This document shows positions 23,128 to 34,190 of a stretch of DNA of 64,000 nucleotides, piece after piece; position 1 is the stretch's first letter, and the number at the start of each line of letters is the position of its first letter. The translations under genes were made by a program, and so were the position numbers. Source of the stretch: Acanthosepion pharaonis (lineage: Eukaryota; Mollusca; Cephalopoda; Sepiida; Sepiidae). The notes under the pieces are model-generated. The model did no database searches and had not been told where the DNA came from. It worked only from the letters and a program-made list of their open reading frames with translations. The stretch spans positions 770,001 through 834,000 of the forward strand of contig CAHIKZ030000058.1 in assembly GCA_903632075.3 (NCBI GenBank), read 5' to 3'.

Positions 23128-23535
23128 ATGGCAACTAGAACAATTAATAAAATAACAAATAATAAAAGTAAATTAGTTTATTTACTTTAGGTTTTACATG
23201 AGCTGGTATGAAGCCACATTTGTGGAATACGTAGTTTTTTTTATTATATATAATCTCTATAAGTTTCTGTGAGGTATTCGATAATGAGAATAATTTTTAT
23301 TTAATCAAAATTCTACAGTATCATTTCAACGTAAAATTAACTGCTCGTTAACCAATAACGTATTATTATAATATTAAATGATAAATACATGAAATTTCTG
23401 AATATAGTCAGATTTAATTTTCATTTTCTGAATATGTCTCTCATATTTTATTAAGGACAAATCGTGGAAGTCATTTAGATACTGATTTTAAAAAATGCAG
23501 TTTTAAAACATAACCAATTTATAGTGATTTTCAAA
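23128..23535. other. No gene recognised
   Basis: AT-rich spacer. Confidence 0.5.
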
Positions 23536-23662
23536 GCGTAGCTTAGATGTGGCACAAGGCCGAAAGTATGGGGCACCCAGTGAGGATCGAACTCACTACT
23601 CATTCGTAATTGTTAAAGCGAGACAATCCTGCAAACCATTACACCACTTCGAGGTACCCTTT
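23536..23662 (-). repeat. tRNA-derived SINE, family B, tandem copy 1
   Basis: On the minus strand: box A GTGGTGTAATGGTTTGCAGG, box B GAGTTCGATCCTCAC and a short tail GGCCTTGTGCCACATCTAAG. About 125 bp, head to tail with the next copy. Confidence 0.85.
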
Positions 23663-23790
23663 TCCAAGCGTAGCTTAGAAGTGGCACAAGGCCGAAAGTA
23701 GGGGACACCCAGTGAGGATCGAACTCACTACTCATTCGTAATTGTGCTAGCAAGACAGGCTTGCTAACCATTACACTGCCTCGGGGTGCC
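23663..23790 (-). repeat. tRNA-derived SINE, family B, tandem copy 2
   Basis: Same order as the neighbour: box A GTGTAATGGTTAGCAAGCC, box B GAGTTCGATCCTCACTGG, tail GGCCTTGTGCCACTTCTAAG. The two copies directly abut, which suggests insertion into a related copy or tandem duplication. Confidence 0.85.
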
Positions 23791-23821
23791 TACATAACCA
23801 ATTTATACTTGTGATCACATT

Positions 23822-23885
23822 CAGCTTCTGTTTTTGAAACATGAGAACTCTTATGTAGCGATGGAATCATATTTTTTAAAATGAT
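23822..23885 (+). repeat. Dispersed repeat F, copy 1
   Basis: TTTTGAAACATGAGAACTCT and TATGTAGCGATGGAATCATA are also found at 27966-28022 with one or two changes. Confidence 0.75.
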
Positions 23886-24001
23886 TATAATTTAGGCTCT
23901 ACTTATGTATTGAGCACTGTTTTTTAAAAATAAAGACAAAAATACTAAAGAACTGTGGATTATTAACACAGCGGTTCTTTCCTATTTTTCATTATATTTG
24001 C

Positions 24002-24008
24002 ATATATA

Positions 24009-24060
<52 letters not shown>

Positions 24061-24153
24061 CAAATGAGAGAAAGAACATGGAATAAAATTCTACTTTTCG
24101 TAGCATATAAACTTTTTAAAAAGTGTTCAATAGAAAGTATAATATAGATATCA

Positions 24154-24214
<61 letters not shown>

Positions 24215-24391
24215 AACATTTTGAAATCTCTACAAAAAGCTTTATGTTTCAATACTAACCAGTTACTTACCATCGCCTGAAGAAATACAGTTATTATATT
24301 GAAATCTTTTGTGTAGCGATTTCAATATGTTTTTATTATAATCTTATATTCAAAATAATATATATATTACATACATACATACATACATACA

Positions 24392-24482
<91 letters not shown>
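24002..24482. repeat. (TA)n, (CA)n microsatellite group
   Basis: (TA)n at 24002-24058 and 24159-24211; (CATA)n, (CA)n and (TA)n at 24370-24482. A short stretch at 24280-24330 carries CTGAAGAAATACAG and GCGATTTCAATATG related to repeat F surroundings. Confidence 0.9.
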
Positions 24483-24484
<2 letters not shown>

Positions 24485-24583
24485 TAAAAGACACCAAGGA
24501 TTTAAAAATTTAAAAATTATTTTATTTGTTAACAATACTATAGCAATATATACTGTGGATAATGAGAAATAAATTCAGATAGG

Positions 24584-24930
24584 TTGCTAACGATTAAATC
24601 TTTTAAGTGGCGTCCATTGTTAGGTTCACACGAACGTTCACTTTCTCAGGCACCCTCCCATCACAGCCCAACGTGTTTCCGACTCAAATGCTTTGATATC
24701 TGTCTGAATAGATGGGAATGCCTACTAGATGCTCAAATTCGCAAAGACGCTATCTACCGAATCCCGAAGAGACAAAATACATACATGAATTATGCACAAG
24801 AACTCTGCATGACATGGCAGACACGCCTGTCAATGAAAAACAAAGCAAAAATAAAAATAAAATAGCAGAAATTTCTTTTCTACTGCATATTATGTTTTCT
24901 GATGAAGTTTAAATATCAGCGAAACATGCT
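24584..24930 (+). other. Unassigned segment ending in CTGATGA...GAAAC
   Basis: A 93-residue frame (24584-24865) has no similarity I recognise. The segment ends with TTCTGATGAAGTTT and CAGCGAAACATGC (24897-24929), like the ends of the Penelope copies. It may be the 3' part of another retroelement. Confidence 0.35.
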
Positions 24931-25099
24931 AAATATATAACCGTTTCCAAATATGTTTCTTATCCTATCAATTCTGCTGGATTCTAATCCATATTTGATC
25001 CCAATTCATATATGTGTGTGTTGTGTGTGAGAAAGAGTTGAGTAGAATGCTAGACATAAATGGGTGTTCGTTCTTTTTTATCGTTGTGATTCGTTTGGG

Positions 25100-25345
25100 C
25101 GTATATGTTAGTATTCGAGCGTGCGTGTGTTTGCGTATGCTAGTGTGTACATATGTGAGGGTATGCTCCTGTGAGTACATGCATATATGAATATGTGTAT
25201 ATCTGAGCGTGAGCATGTGTGGCTGTGTAAACATGTTCGTGTGTGAACCTGTGAATGTTTGCATAGGTGAATATGCCTATATGTGTATGAGTTTTTGCAT
25301 ATGTGAGCCTGTGCATATGTTGAGCGTGTGTATATATGGCAGTGC
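25100..25345 (+). repeat. Degenerate TGTG/ATATG minisatellite
   Basis: Repeating variants of GTGAGCNTGTGCATATG with a period of roughly 20-24 bases and many changes. The histidine/threonine-rich minus-strand frames over it are a by-product. Confidence 0.6.
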
Positions 25346-25384
25346 GTATCCGTCAATGTTTCACTTTCTGAGCGACTGTTCGGT

Positions 25385-25580
25385 TTAACTCTCTTCCTAC
25401 GGGCGGGAGGAACCCGAAGGAGGCTACGCCGAAGGGCCGAGTCTCCTTCGGGAGGTAAAACCGGCCCTGGACCCGTTTATACGGGTTCAAATGGGCTATT
25501 CCTAATGGCTCGGGAATGCCCACGTTAAAAAGGCCTTGTGCCACATGACACCCTCGTGGGGGGGTGACTGAATATCGTCA
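25385..25580 (+). other. GC-rich hairpin-rich island
   Basis: Distinctly GC-rich against AT-rich surroundings. Three stems follow one another: CCCGAAGGAG (25413-25422) with CTCCTTCGGG (25443-25452), perfect 10 bp; ACCCGT (25471-25476) with ACGGGT (25481-25486) and loop TTAT; GGGCTATTCC (25493-25502) with GGAATGCCC (25513-25521). The end GGCCTTGTGCCACAT (25531-25545) is the reverse-oriented form of the tail shared by SINE family B. A frame of 66 residues spans it. Possibly a highly structured SINE. Confidence 0.6.
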
Positions 25581-25964
25581 ATGTTTCCAGTGTGACTTTA
25601 ATTTTATTTACATTTGAGATTAATAAATTTCATTTTGCTATTTGCTTCAAAATAGTCCTTCTGTTTCTTTCCTTCACCCCTCAGCGATTAACATTCTGTC
25701 AGGCATCATTATTATCCATTCCTGACTCTAAATCTTGCGTAAGTCCACTGCCTGCCTCTGCTGGCTTCCCCTTTTCAGCAAAGTTGTTCGATAAAAGGTA
25801 CCAAATCTAGCACGGGTTTTCTATAGTCAGAACAAAAGGCCGATTATATCAGTCGACTGAATTCAAATAATTCTTACGGATAGATTGTTAGACAGTTTGC
25901 ATGACTCATTGATTTTTTACGGCTTATCAACACTTTTTGGTTTATTTTTATTTTTGTTTGGTTT
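25581..25964. other. No gene recognised
   Basis: AT-rich spacer. Confidence 0.5.
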
Positions 25965-26600
25965 TAAGGATTTCACCCCAAGCAATGCAGGAGTGCCACC
26001 AATATTTAATAGGCTACAGAGAATGTAAGGAAAAAGACTGGTTATATGTGGGTGGGATGAGAAAAAGATAAAAAGAGAGACGGGAACGATAAAAAGATAA
26101 AAAAAAACAGGGATCAAGCCAACAGAAGATGTCGATTGACGCTACATTTAAATTTTTGAAGATTATAGTTAACAGGGAAGCAAGTAAGAGGAAGGGAGTT
26201 CCTCTGTCGGGTAGTACAAGAAGCCGTTAGCGTGTAAGAGGCGGTCACATTTAACTGTTTCGACTCTAAGAGGTTGGGACCGTGATGACACCTTAGTAGC
26301 ATGGTTAAATTCATGCAGTCGGGGTACCAGTGAAAATAGCTCGTCAGAGCAGTTCCTATGAAAATATTTATAGAAAAGACAAAGGGAAACCACATTAGGT
26401 CGGTGAGAAAGTGACTGGAGTCGAGACCCCAAGAAAGGACTGATCACATTGCATATCCGTCTTTGGGTTGTGTCTAGAGCCGAGAGATGAACAGCAGAGG
26501 CACCATACCATATATGGCAACAGTATTCCATACATGAACGAATGGTAGATTTACAGAAACATGGACTCAGACGAGAGAAAAAAACCTTCTGGCGCGACAC
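25965..26600 (-). pseudogene. Jockey/CR1-like LINE 3' end, copy 2 (best preserved)
   Basis: The minus-strand frame 26600-26169 reads KSTIRSCMEYCCHIWYGAS, TTQRRICNVISPFLGSRL, QSLSHRPNVVSLCLFYKY, FHRNCSDELFSLVPRLHEF and SSRSQPLRVETVKCDRL. After a frameshift the end continues as NSLPLTCFPVNYNLQKFKCS and VNRHLLLA. All are standard C-terminal blocks of Jockey/CR1-type LINE polyproteins after the RT palm. The 3' end near 25965 passes into an A-rich tail. 5'-truncated, one frameshift near 26210, otherwise long and open, hence fairly young. Confidence 0.85.
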
Positions 26601-26730
26601 AGAGAACCAACTTTACTTGCCGAAACATACTTTGAACAGTAAGTATATTTCGTTATCTGTTACAACACCTGCAATTCCTCTAAAAGATAAAAAGAAAGAA
26701 ATATCGTATGTGTGTGTGTGCGTGAGGGAG

Positions 26731-26735
<5 letters not shown>

Positions 26736-26787
<52 letters not shown>
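26736..26787. repeat. (GA)n microsatellite
   Basis: About 25 GA units. Confidence 0.95.
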
Positions 26788-27189
26788 TAACCAATGAAAA
26801 TACAAAGCAAAACACCAGGAAAATACACTCATCTTTTCATTGTTGTATATATATACAACAAATGTACTAACAATGTAAGATAAGAACGCATAAAAATGGC
26901 ATCAGCAAAACGAATTCAAATTTCTGCTTATTTTATTGCGTTCACTGTCGCAAGAATTAGATGAATCCATCTCTTCACCTACATAGCAGGGAAGAGTGTG
27001 ATCACTAGCCTTGGGTGCAAAACTAAAGAGAAGAAAAACATTCTTTCCGTTGGCAATTCAAATATAATAACCAAAAGATATGAATTGAGAGTCATGATCA
27101 GCTGGAGGAATATGGTACTATATATTCATCTAATACAATAGAAAATTTATTCAATGCAAAACAACAAGAGAAAACTTAAAGGAGCAATT
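26788..27189. other. No gene recognised
   Basis: AT-rich spacer. The last part may belong to the upstream portion of the following Penelope fragment. Confidence 0.45.
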
Positions 27190-27869
<680 letters not shown>

Positions 27870-27965
27870 AAATATATAGAAAATAGGAAAGAACTCGTTA
27901 TTTCGCTTGAAGATGTAACAGAGCTTGGTACTTTAATTCAATTCAAATAATTATATTGAAGTTTT

Positions 27966-28022
27966 TCGGCTCTTGTTTTGAAACATGAGAACTCTTATGT
28001 AGCGATGGAGTCATATTTTTTA
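27966..28022 (+). repeat. Dispersed repeat F, copy 2
   Basis: Shares GAAACATGAGAACTCTTATG and TAGCGATGGAGTCATATTTT with 23822-23885. Confidence 0.75.
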
Positions 28023-28030
28023 ATAAATAC

Positions 28031-28032
<2 letters not shown>

Positions 28033-28062
<30 letters not shown>

Positions 28063-28398
28063 TTTCTAAACACAGTCAGACATTTGTGGCCGGGTTCATG
28101 GCTGATATTATTGAGTGTTGACCTTTTCTTTTTCTTTTTTTCCTTTTCCACAATTGATGCTTCGATTATCTTTAGCCGACTTTTTACATGTAGTATTTTC
28201 CGCAAATATGTTGCAAACAAAACTCGGTAGGTTTCCGTTGGTGTTTAAATGAGGCCTAAACGAGCTTTTACACAATTTATGCCCAGAAAATTAAACAGTT
28301 GTACGAAGGCAAGAAAAACTGAAAAAAAATCTTTATCACAGTACATTGTCACTCATTATTAATGTGTGTGTGTGTGTGTGTGTGTGTGTTTGTGTGTA
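28033..28398. repeat. (TA)n at 28033-28053 and (GT)n at 28363-28398
   Basis: Two microsatellites with about 300 bases of featureless sequence between them. Confidence 0.8.
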
Positions 28399-28974
28399 TC
28401 TCTGTCTGTGTCTTTGTGTACGTACGCTTGGGTTGTTAAGTTCAATACATTTTAGAATATTGAGATATAGCGTGACAATTCATTGAATCGAAACTGGAAT
28501 CGTTCTTTTATAATAAAAGAGATGATTATCTTAAAGTTGGTTTAAGGTCATAGAAAGCCAGGCCAAATGAATTCATGACATTCTTTATGCTCAAGATCAT
28601 GCAATACAAAAGATGCAGTGTGTAATATCAATGAAAGAATAATTGATGGCAGGAAGTGCAGATTATGTCCATAAGGAGTGTAGATAACGTTAGCAAAGTT
28701 GTCTTTATTGAAACATTCACCGTAAAATGTACACATTTTTCCCTCAAGAATTGTCAAAATATTTGTTCAATTTTAATTTACATTATTATTAAGTCTGTAA
28801 CTGGGATTACCTATTTGAAAATTAAATTATTCCTACTAAAGTTTTTTTTTAATGTTTATAAATAGTATTCTTTGAATTTTAGTGAATGCATAACATGCGA
28901 ATTAAATTTATGAATTATTTTTCTTACATTCTTTTAATTAAATGTAACAACCTCATATTACTTAGAAGAAGACA
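28399..28974. other. No gene recognised
   Basis: AT-rich spacer. Frames at 28548-28757 (-) and 28656-28865 (+) overlap each other and show no known domain. Confidence 0.5.
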
Positions 28975-29470
28975 GAAGATAAAGACGAAAGAGGACTTCC
29001 ATAAGTGGAAAGTGTGATAGAAGAAAGTGTTACCATAGAACTTACGTTCACATCTAGATATTTACAATAAAAAAATGAGACATTTCCACTAATCTAGAAC
29101 TGGGCTTAAATTCATAAAGTTTTCGTACCATAGATGAAAGTTCAGCAGAAGAATTACCATAAAGGTATTTATAGAAAAGGTACAGGGAAGGTACCTTACA
29201 GCGATTGGGAAAGTGATTGATGTCGAGATGCCATTGTAGATTCTTCTTTGTATTTCATCAAGTATCTCTAAATATATGGCACCAGATCATATGTGACAGC
29301 AACATTCAAAGCATGAATGGTAGATATATAAATATGGGAGATAGATTTTAGCGAGAAAAATGGTCTTGCACGATAGAGTGAACCAACTTTGCTAACTGCA
29401 GACCGAGAAATTGATTCAATATATTTTTATTTCATGTCTTCTGGAGGTTAGCATCAGCCATGTTGATGGA
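28975..29470 (-). pseudogene. Jockey/CR1-like LINE 3' end, copy 3 (old)
   Basis: Reading through stops on the minus strand gives VPSLYLFYKYLYGNSSAEL, SSMVRKLYEFKPSSRLVEM and SHFFIV. This matches the VASLCLFYKYFHGNCSSEL and SSLVPxLHEF blocks of copies 1, 2 and 4. Strong decay; no usable frame remains. Confidence 0.7.
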
Positions 29471-30479
29471 AGGTAAAAAGGCTTCTCTCAGACGATTAAG
29501 ATTTTCTTCTATTTTTTTTTCTTAACCTTGTTCTATGTTAAATTTTGCTATATATTTCAGAAAGAGCTATGTAATATTTTGAAAGAAATAAGAACATATG
29601 GTAAGCCGGACGTAGTACACAAGCTGCCATTAAACTAATTGTGTTATTTTTTTAACTTCACAAGACATACCTAATTCAAAGGTTTCCGATAATGATAAAC
29701 GGATTCAATGAAATTCGCATTGGAGTTTATGAAATTTAAACTCAATCAAATGCATTTTTATGCCATGCGCTACGAAGGAAATTTGTATTTTATATAATAT
29801 AGTGTAACGAAATGCAAATTAGTTCTTTGTATTGATAAACAGATTACATTTCGTGTCGAACTGAAACATTATAAGGATGCATTTTTTACAGGTTTTTTCT
29901 TTGGTCTTGACCAAATTATATTTTCCATTTATTTATTGTTTCAATTTGGCAAATAGCTGTTTTTTTTTTTTTGGAACGTTTCAATATGGAGCCAAACTGT
30001 GACGTTATAAATTAGAACTGAAACTCGTGTCCAATCACGGACGATCGTTCATATTTTCAGTTTACATAACATGGCTTCTTAAAAGTTTACAGGTCTTACT
30101 TTCGATGAAGAGGCCTTTTTCCAGTTTCCAGTCTTGACAGATTTAAAAACATTTTGTCGATCTTGGAAGAAGTGACGAATTATATCCCACATTGTATCGC
30201 GAAGACGCAACGTTGCAAACCGAACACAACTCTATTGCTTTCCCCATGGAAAACGGCATGTTGAAACTCATTCCTCACGTTCAGGCCTTTAGAACTAAAA
30301 CTCGCCATGTTGCATCCAAAGAGCCGAATCGCACTCATTCCCTTCCTATTTCATTAGTAAGGAGGAAGTTCCTTGCTTCTCGAGAACATCTACATTTCTC
30401 TTTCTATTATCTTTCCCAGTATATATTCTGCTACCTAATACACGAACACGCCAAGGATATTTCACGTTGTTTTCCCGCT
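29471..30479. other. No gene recognised
   Basis: AT-rich sequence. A 104-residue + frame at 30192-30506 has no domain or homology I recognise, and its 3' end runs into the adjacent antisense LINE, so I leave it uncalled. Confidence 0.45.
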
Positions 30480-30835
30480 GTCTCTTGTTTTCAATATATC
30501 CTGTGAGTGTCAAATTTTACAAACCTTCTATCCTTGTTATGTATCTATGAGATGTCAGCTGTTTCATTTTCATTATCTCTTTCATTTTCCCATGTTCCTG
30601 AAAACTTCTTCGTTGATAATATATTCGTTCGTGGTATGCTCAGCATCCTACTGCGGATCCACATTTCTGTCCCCTCCCTAGTCTCCTCTTTACGAGCGAG
30701 GAAGTGGTTCGGAATCCTATTTTTTCCTAACCAAATTTGCCATTTTTTCTTACTTTGCCTAGCTTCATGGAAGGCATCTTTCGCTATTATAGTGCGCCTT
30801 TGTATTTCTGTTATAACACTTATATAGTTAAAATT
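30480..30835 (-). pseudogene. RTE-like LINE C-terminal fragment (downstream half)
   Basis: On the minus strand: TEIQRRTIIAKDAFHEA, then after a gap GTEMWIRSRMLSIPRTN, then an NEEVF-RNMG-like stretch. These match the conserved EIRRRIGIAKDAFQKL, EATEMWFYRRMLRIPWT and SNEEVL blocks after the RT palm. The block order continues from 31425-31615 once the intervening Jockey-type piece is removed. The block between FHEA and TEMW is shortened. Confidence 0.65.
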
Positions 30836-30849
30836 CTATTTCTTTTAAT

Positions 30850-31420
30850 CATTTCACCCTAAACAAGGTAGGAGTTCCACTAGTACGCAAGGGGTTACAG
30901 AGAGCGAAAGTGAGAGAAAAAGATTGGCTATAGGGGGGATTGAGGAAAGCATAAAATATGAACGGGATTCAAGTCAACAGAAGATGGCGGTTGACGTTGT
31001 ATTTAAATTTTTGAAGACTGTAGATCTCAGGGAAGCAAGTAAGCGGAAGGGAGTTACACTGTCGGGAAGTGCGAGAAAAGAAACGGCTGGAGTAAAAATG
31101 GCGGTTACATTTAACTATTTCAACAGTAAAAGGGCGGTACCTAGATGCCAATCTAGTAAAAATCTTAAATGCATGCAGTCGTGGCACAGGGGAAAGGACT
31201 CGTCAGAGCAATCCCAATGAACATCTTTGTAGAAAAGACAAAGGGAAGCCACAACACATCTGTGAGAAAGTGGCAGAAGTCGAGATGCCAAGTAAAGATC
31301 GATTATATTCCAGATCCTTCTTTAGATTTTGTAAAGAACCTCAAGATGAATAGCAAGAGCGCCAGACCAGATATGGCAACAGTATTCAATGCACTGATAC
31401 ATGGTAGATTTTGCTTGAGT
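30850..31420 (-). pseudogene. Jockey/CR1-like LINE 3' end, copy 4, nested in an RTE-like LINE
   Basis: Minus strand: KSTM-x-QCIEYCCHIW, LASRLLPLSHR, VVASLCLFYKDVHWDCSDES, FFSRTSRQCNSLPLTCFPEI and YSLQKFKYNVNRHLLL. The 3' end lies at 30850-30865 (CCTTGTTTAGGGTGAAAT followed by A-rich sequence), equivalent to the ends of copies 1 and 2. Both flanks are parts of one RTE-like LINE in the same orientation. Confidence 0.8.
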
Positions 31421-31424
31421 TCAA

Positions 31425-31615
31425 CTCTTCCAATTTGTAGCTCGCATCTTGGATCGCCCCGTTTGCTAATTACCATATATTCCGTCTTCTTGCAGTTAAT
31501 GGTTAATCTTTTCTTCTCTGTTTTCTTTACTCCGTTTTCTAGAAGAACCTGCAGTTTCCTTTATGTGTCTGCTACCGTCACAGTGCCATCTGCATCTTTT
31601 ACATTGAAAGAAGAT
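31425..31615 (-). pseudogene. RTE-like LINE RT palm fragment (upstream half)
   Basis: Minus strand through one frameshift: DADGTVTVADT (the catalytic YADDTVxxADT box, here with DADG), then KKTEKKRLTINCKKTEYMVI, then SKRGDPRCELQIGRV. This is the well-known RT segment ending in LTINxKKTExMVxSK and CELxIG. The catalytic pair is D-G in place of D-D. Confidence 0.7.
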
Positions 31616-31659
31616 TCTTGAGTCAATAGTAATGTAATTCTACAAAACCATGCTGAGAA

Positions 31660-31925
31660 TACTATGAACTATATCCGAGTTCGAATTCCAGTCGAATCCA
31701 TTACATTCACTTGCGTGCTAAAAGCCTTGGGAAAGGTATGAATCCTCTTCTTCTCCCCCAGCTATGAATAAATAGCAGGACAGACTGTGTTCTCTAGCCT
31801 TGGATGGCAAATGGTCTACCGCAGAAAGAAATGGCAACCTACTGCGGGAAAAAAATCTGCCTCGTCAGTCATGTATGAAAAGATCGCCTAAGAGTGTATG
31901 ACGCATGGAACTTAACTGACTGATA
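31660..31925 (+). repeat. Composite SINE without 5S head, alternative tail
   Basis: + strand: GAGTTCGAATTCCAGTCG (box B), TTACATTCACTTGCGTGC, GGAAAGGTATGAATCCTC, CCAGCTATGAATAAATAGC, TCTAGCCTTGGATGGCAA. It then takes a different tail from 19619-19995: CTACCGCAGAAAGAAATGGC, AACCTACTGCGGG, ATCTGCCTCGTCAGTCATGT and CGCCTAAGAG. The tail is shared with 42740-43075. Confidence 0.75.
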
Positions 31926-31944
31926 TAGATTTTACTAATAATCC

Positions 31945-32085
31945 ATCGCTGGAGTAAGAAAAGGTGAATTCATACCATTCCCGAGGTTATCTGCATGTAA
32001 GCAAACGTAAAGATCCCTACTGGAATTGGAAATCGGTTCTCCGATTAAGAAATCCAAACTATTCATTAACCCGTCAAGCTAGATC
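31945..32085 (-). repeat. Composite SINE fragment
   Basis: + strand carries CCATCGCTGGAG, GGTGAATTCATACC, GCATGTAAGCAAACGTAA, TACTGGAATTGGAAATCGG and TTCTCCGATTAAGAAATCC, the complement of the tRNA-like part plus tail. No 5S part. Confidence 0.7.
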
Positions 32086-32139
32086 ATATTTGTAAGAGTT
32101 ATTTTTTGGATATAATAATGTTTTAGCGATACAAGTTTT

Positions 32140-32375
32140 ACTAATTAACCCATAGCTGGGGAGAAGATGGGGATTCATATTTTTTCCAAAAAGTGCTTGT
32201 GCGTAAGTAAACATAACGAACCCGACTGGAATTGGAACTCGGCTCTCCGATTAACAATTCCGATCCATTATCCATTGCGCCATCCGCACAATCAAAGCTT
32301 AAAGCCAGACTCAACGTTGCTTAACTTCGGTGATCGTACGGGAACTGGTGTTTAAACATGATATAGTCGTAAGCC
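32140..32375 (-). repeat. Composite 5S rRNA-tRNA-like SINE, copy 3
   Basis: On the minus strand the 5S A-box region is intact (CGAAGTTAAGCAACGTTGAG) but the C-box region is deleted between it and AAGCTTTGATTGTG. Then come the tRNA-like part with box A GGCGCAATGGATAATGG and box B GAGTTCCAATTCCAG, and the tail ending in CCCCAGCTATGGGTT. Confidence 0.8.
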
Positions 32376-33296
32376 TATAAGAAATTGTGGAGAGTCATGA
32401 TTGCTTGTGACCTGAAGTAACACGCTATATATAAGAATACTATTTTTTTTACTCTCTCTAAATGTGCTTTTTGAATATCTGGCGACTGAATATTCAAGAC
32501 ATTGTTGTAACTATTAACTTACAACCACACATCTTTTCTGCTATTGAATTCTTTATAAAAGAGAGTTATAAAAATGGAATTGCGTGACATAATTCATAAA
32601 GGTAATTTTTTTTTAATGTCTTAAACTGAATTAATGCAAGATTTGACATTTTGTTGGTTTTTGCAAAAAAAAAAAAGAAAAAAGAAAAAAAAAACAAGAA
32701 TCTATTCTGAAGCTTCTATGCTAGAATTTCAATAGATATCATTTTACAAATGAAACTTTATAGAAAGCGTCGTTTTCTCCTGTCACACGCTGAGAAAAAG
32801 ACAGTCATGGAATTAAACTAGAGAATTAATAACATTTCACTGGGGTTTTATTGCTTGCAGACAAGTATACGTAGAGGAAGAATAGAAAAGGTATAGTTAC
32901 AAGTCTGGGTTAGCAAGATAAATAAAATCGACCCAGAACGAAGCAATTTACGAAATATAAAACAGCATTGTTTCTTAATACGTTCTTCTTCTGCCCCTGA
33001 CCCGACAGCCATCTGGGATACAAGATATCCGGGCCTCTACACATATAAGTACAATTCCATAAAGAAAATTGCTTTCTGATTCTGTCTGTATAACTTTGTC
33101 ATGTATATAATACTTTATCATTATTGCAAATGACAGAGATAATCTAACAGGTCCGTATTCTAAAAATAAATTAAAGTATTTATTTTGGGCAACAATTGAT
33201 TGATTCATTCATTTTCTACGGCTTATCTATCCTTTGCAGGTTATTTAAAGCCAGAAAATATTTATAGATAGTAAGATTTTTTTACGTAATAATGAT
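32376..33296. other. No gene recognised
   Basis: AT-rich with an A-run at 32664-32697. The minus-strand 77-residue frame at 32975-33208 has no similarity I know. Confidence 0.5.
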
Positions 33297-33565
33297 TTAG
33301 TGATAAAACTTCTATTAATAACCCATAGCTGGAGGGACAAGAGGTGGATTCATACCTTTCCCAATGGTATTTAAGTTTAAGCGAATATAATGAATTCGAT
33401 GGGATTTAGAACACGGTTCTCCGATTAAGAATTGCCATTAGACCAAGCGCATATGCAAGCTTACTCCATCTGGTATTCCCAAGTAGTTACTGACCAGGAT
33501 AAACGTTGCTTAACTTCGGTGATCGTACGAGAATCGATGTTTCAACGTCATACGGGCGTAAGCTT
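33297..33565 (-). repeat. Composite 5S rRNA-tRNA-like SINE, copy 4
   Basis: + strand order: CCCATAGCTGGAGGGA, GGATTCATACCTTTCCCAA, AATGAATTCGATGGGATT, GGTTCTCCGATTAAGAATTG, then the 5S complement GGTATTCCCAAGTAGTTACT, GACCAGGATAAACG, TTGCTTAACTTCGGTGATCG and CATACGGGCGTAAGC. This is the most complete head plus tail. The GGGTGACCGCC segment is missing from the 5S part. Confidence 0.8.
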
Positions 33566-33725
33566 TTACACAGCAAGCAGTGGGACTAAAGAAAGACGTC
33601 TGGTAATTTTTAAAATGAATTTCGTTGACAATTTAAAAAAAAATCCAGAGAATATATACTAGGTATTGTAAATGATTATTACTCGTAAGATTATTTCACA
33701 TTCACTTCTAATGACCATGGATCTA

Positions 33726-33728
<3 letters not shown>

Positions 33729-33776
<48 letters not shown>

Positions 33777-33817
33777 CATCATTATTTGTAGTAGTAGCAG
33801 TAGTAGTAGTAGTAGTA
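33729..33817. repeat. (ATT)n and (GTA)n microsatellites
   Basis: About 17 ATT units at 33729-33780 and about 9 GTA units just after. Confidence 0.95.
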
Positions 33818-34190
33818 CATTGGTTTGTTTAACGACACATGAACTCCATATGGGCCATTTAATGCCAAAAGTTTATTTTCTTGCGAGCTTTGGTAAGCTG
33901 ATTGTTTTCAAAAAGGTATTGCTAGTATTTTTTTAAAAATTCTTTTGCTATGAAAATGTATTGCTAATAATTTTTTCTAATGTATTTTTATACTTTCATA
34001 ATGTTTTTATCAGTCTGGGGGTTCACTATTTGACCATAGTTGGGGCCATAAAAGATGCTACCAACCCGGGTCAGGGTGGACCTGGGAACAATAGCACTTA
34101 AGAAATGTTTCGACGCTCCTCAAAATCTCCCGAGCAGAGGCTTTGCTGCCAGATGTAGTTTATCGTCAGACCCAGGACGATGTATTAGTA
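33818..34190 (+). repeat. Dispersed repeat C, copy 2
   Basis: Starts with CATTGGTTTGTTTAACGACA and a GGGCCATTTAATGCC block (shared with 44985-45030). It continues to GGGGTTCACTATTTGACC, AACCCGGGTCAGGGTGGACC and GCTGCCAGATGTAGTTTATC (shared with 10430-10610 and 42085-42310). It is the longest copy. Confidence 0.7.

Noticed and set aside
23536..23790. Two tRNA genes
   Set aside because: A and B boxes are present but the acceptor and anticodon arms do not pair and a common SINE tail follows.
25108..25356. Histidine-rich secreted protein
   Set aside because: Antisense translation of a TGTG/ATATG minisatellite.
30192..30506. 104-residue protein
   Set aside because: No recognisable domain, no flanking gene structure, and AT-rich spacer composition.
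31169..31621. 150-residue + strand protein
   Set aside because: Antisense to two LINE fragments whose minus-strand motifs are clear.
33457..33565. Functional 5S rRNA gene
   Set aside because: It has substitutions and a missing segment, and continues into a tRNA-like part and SINE tail as other copies do.
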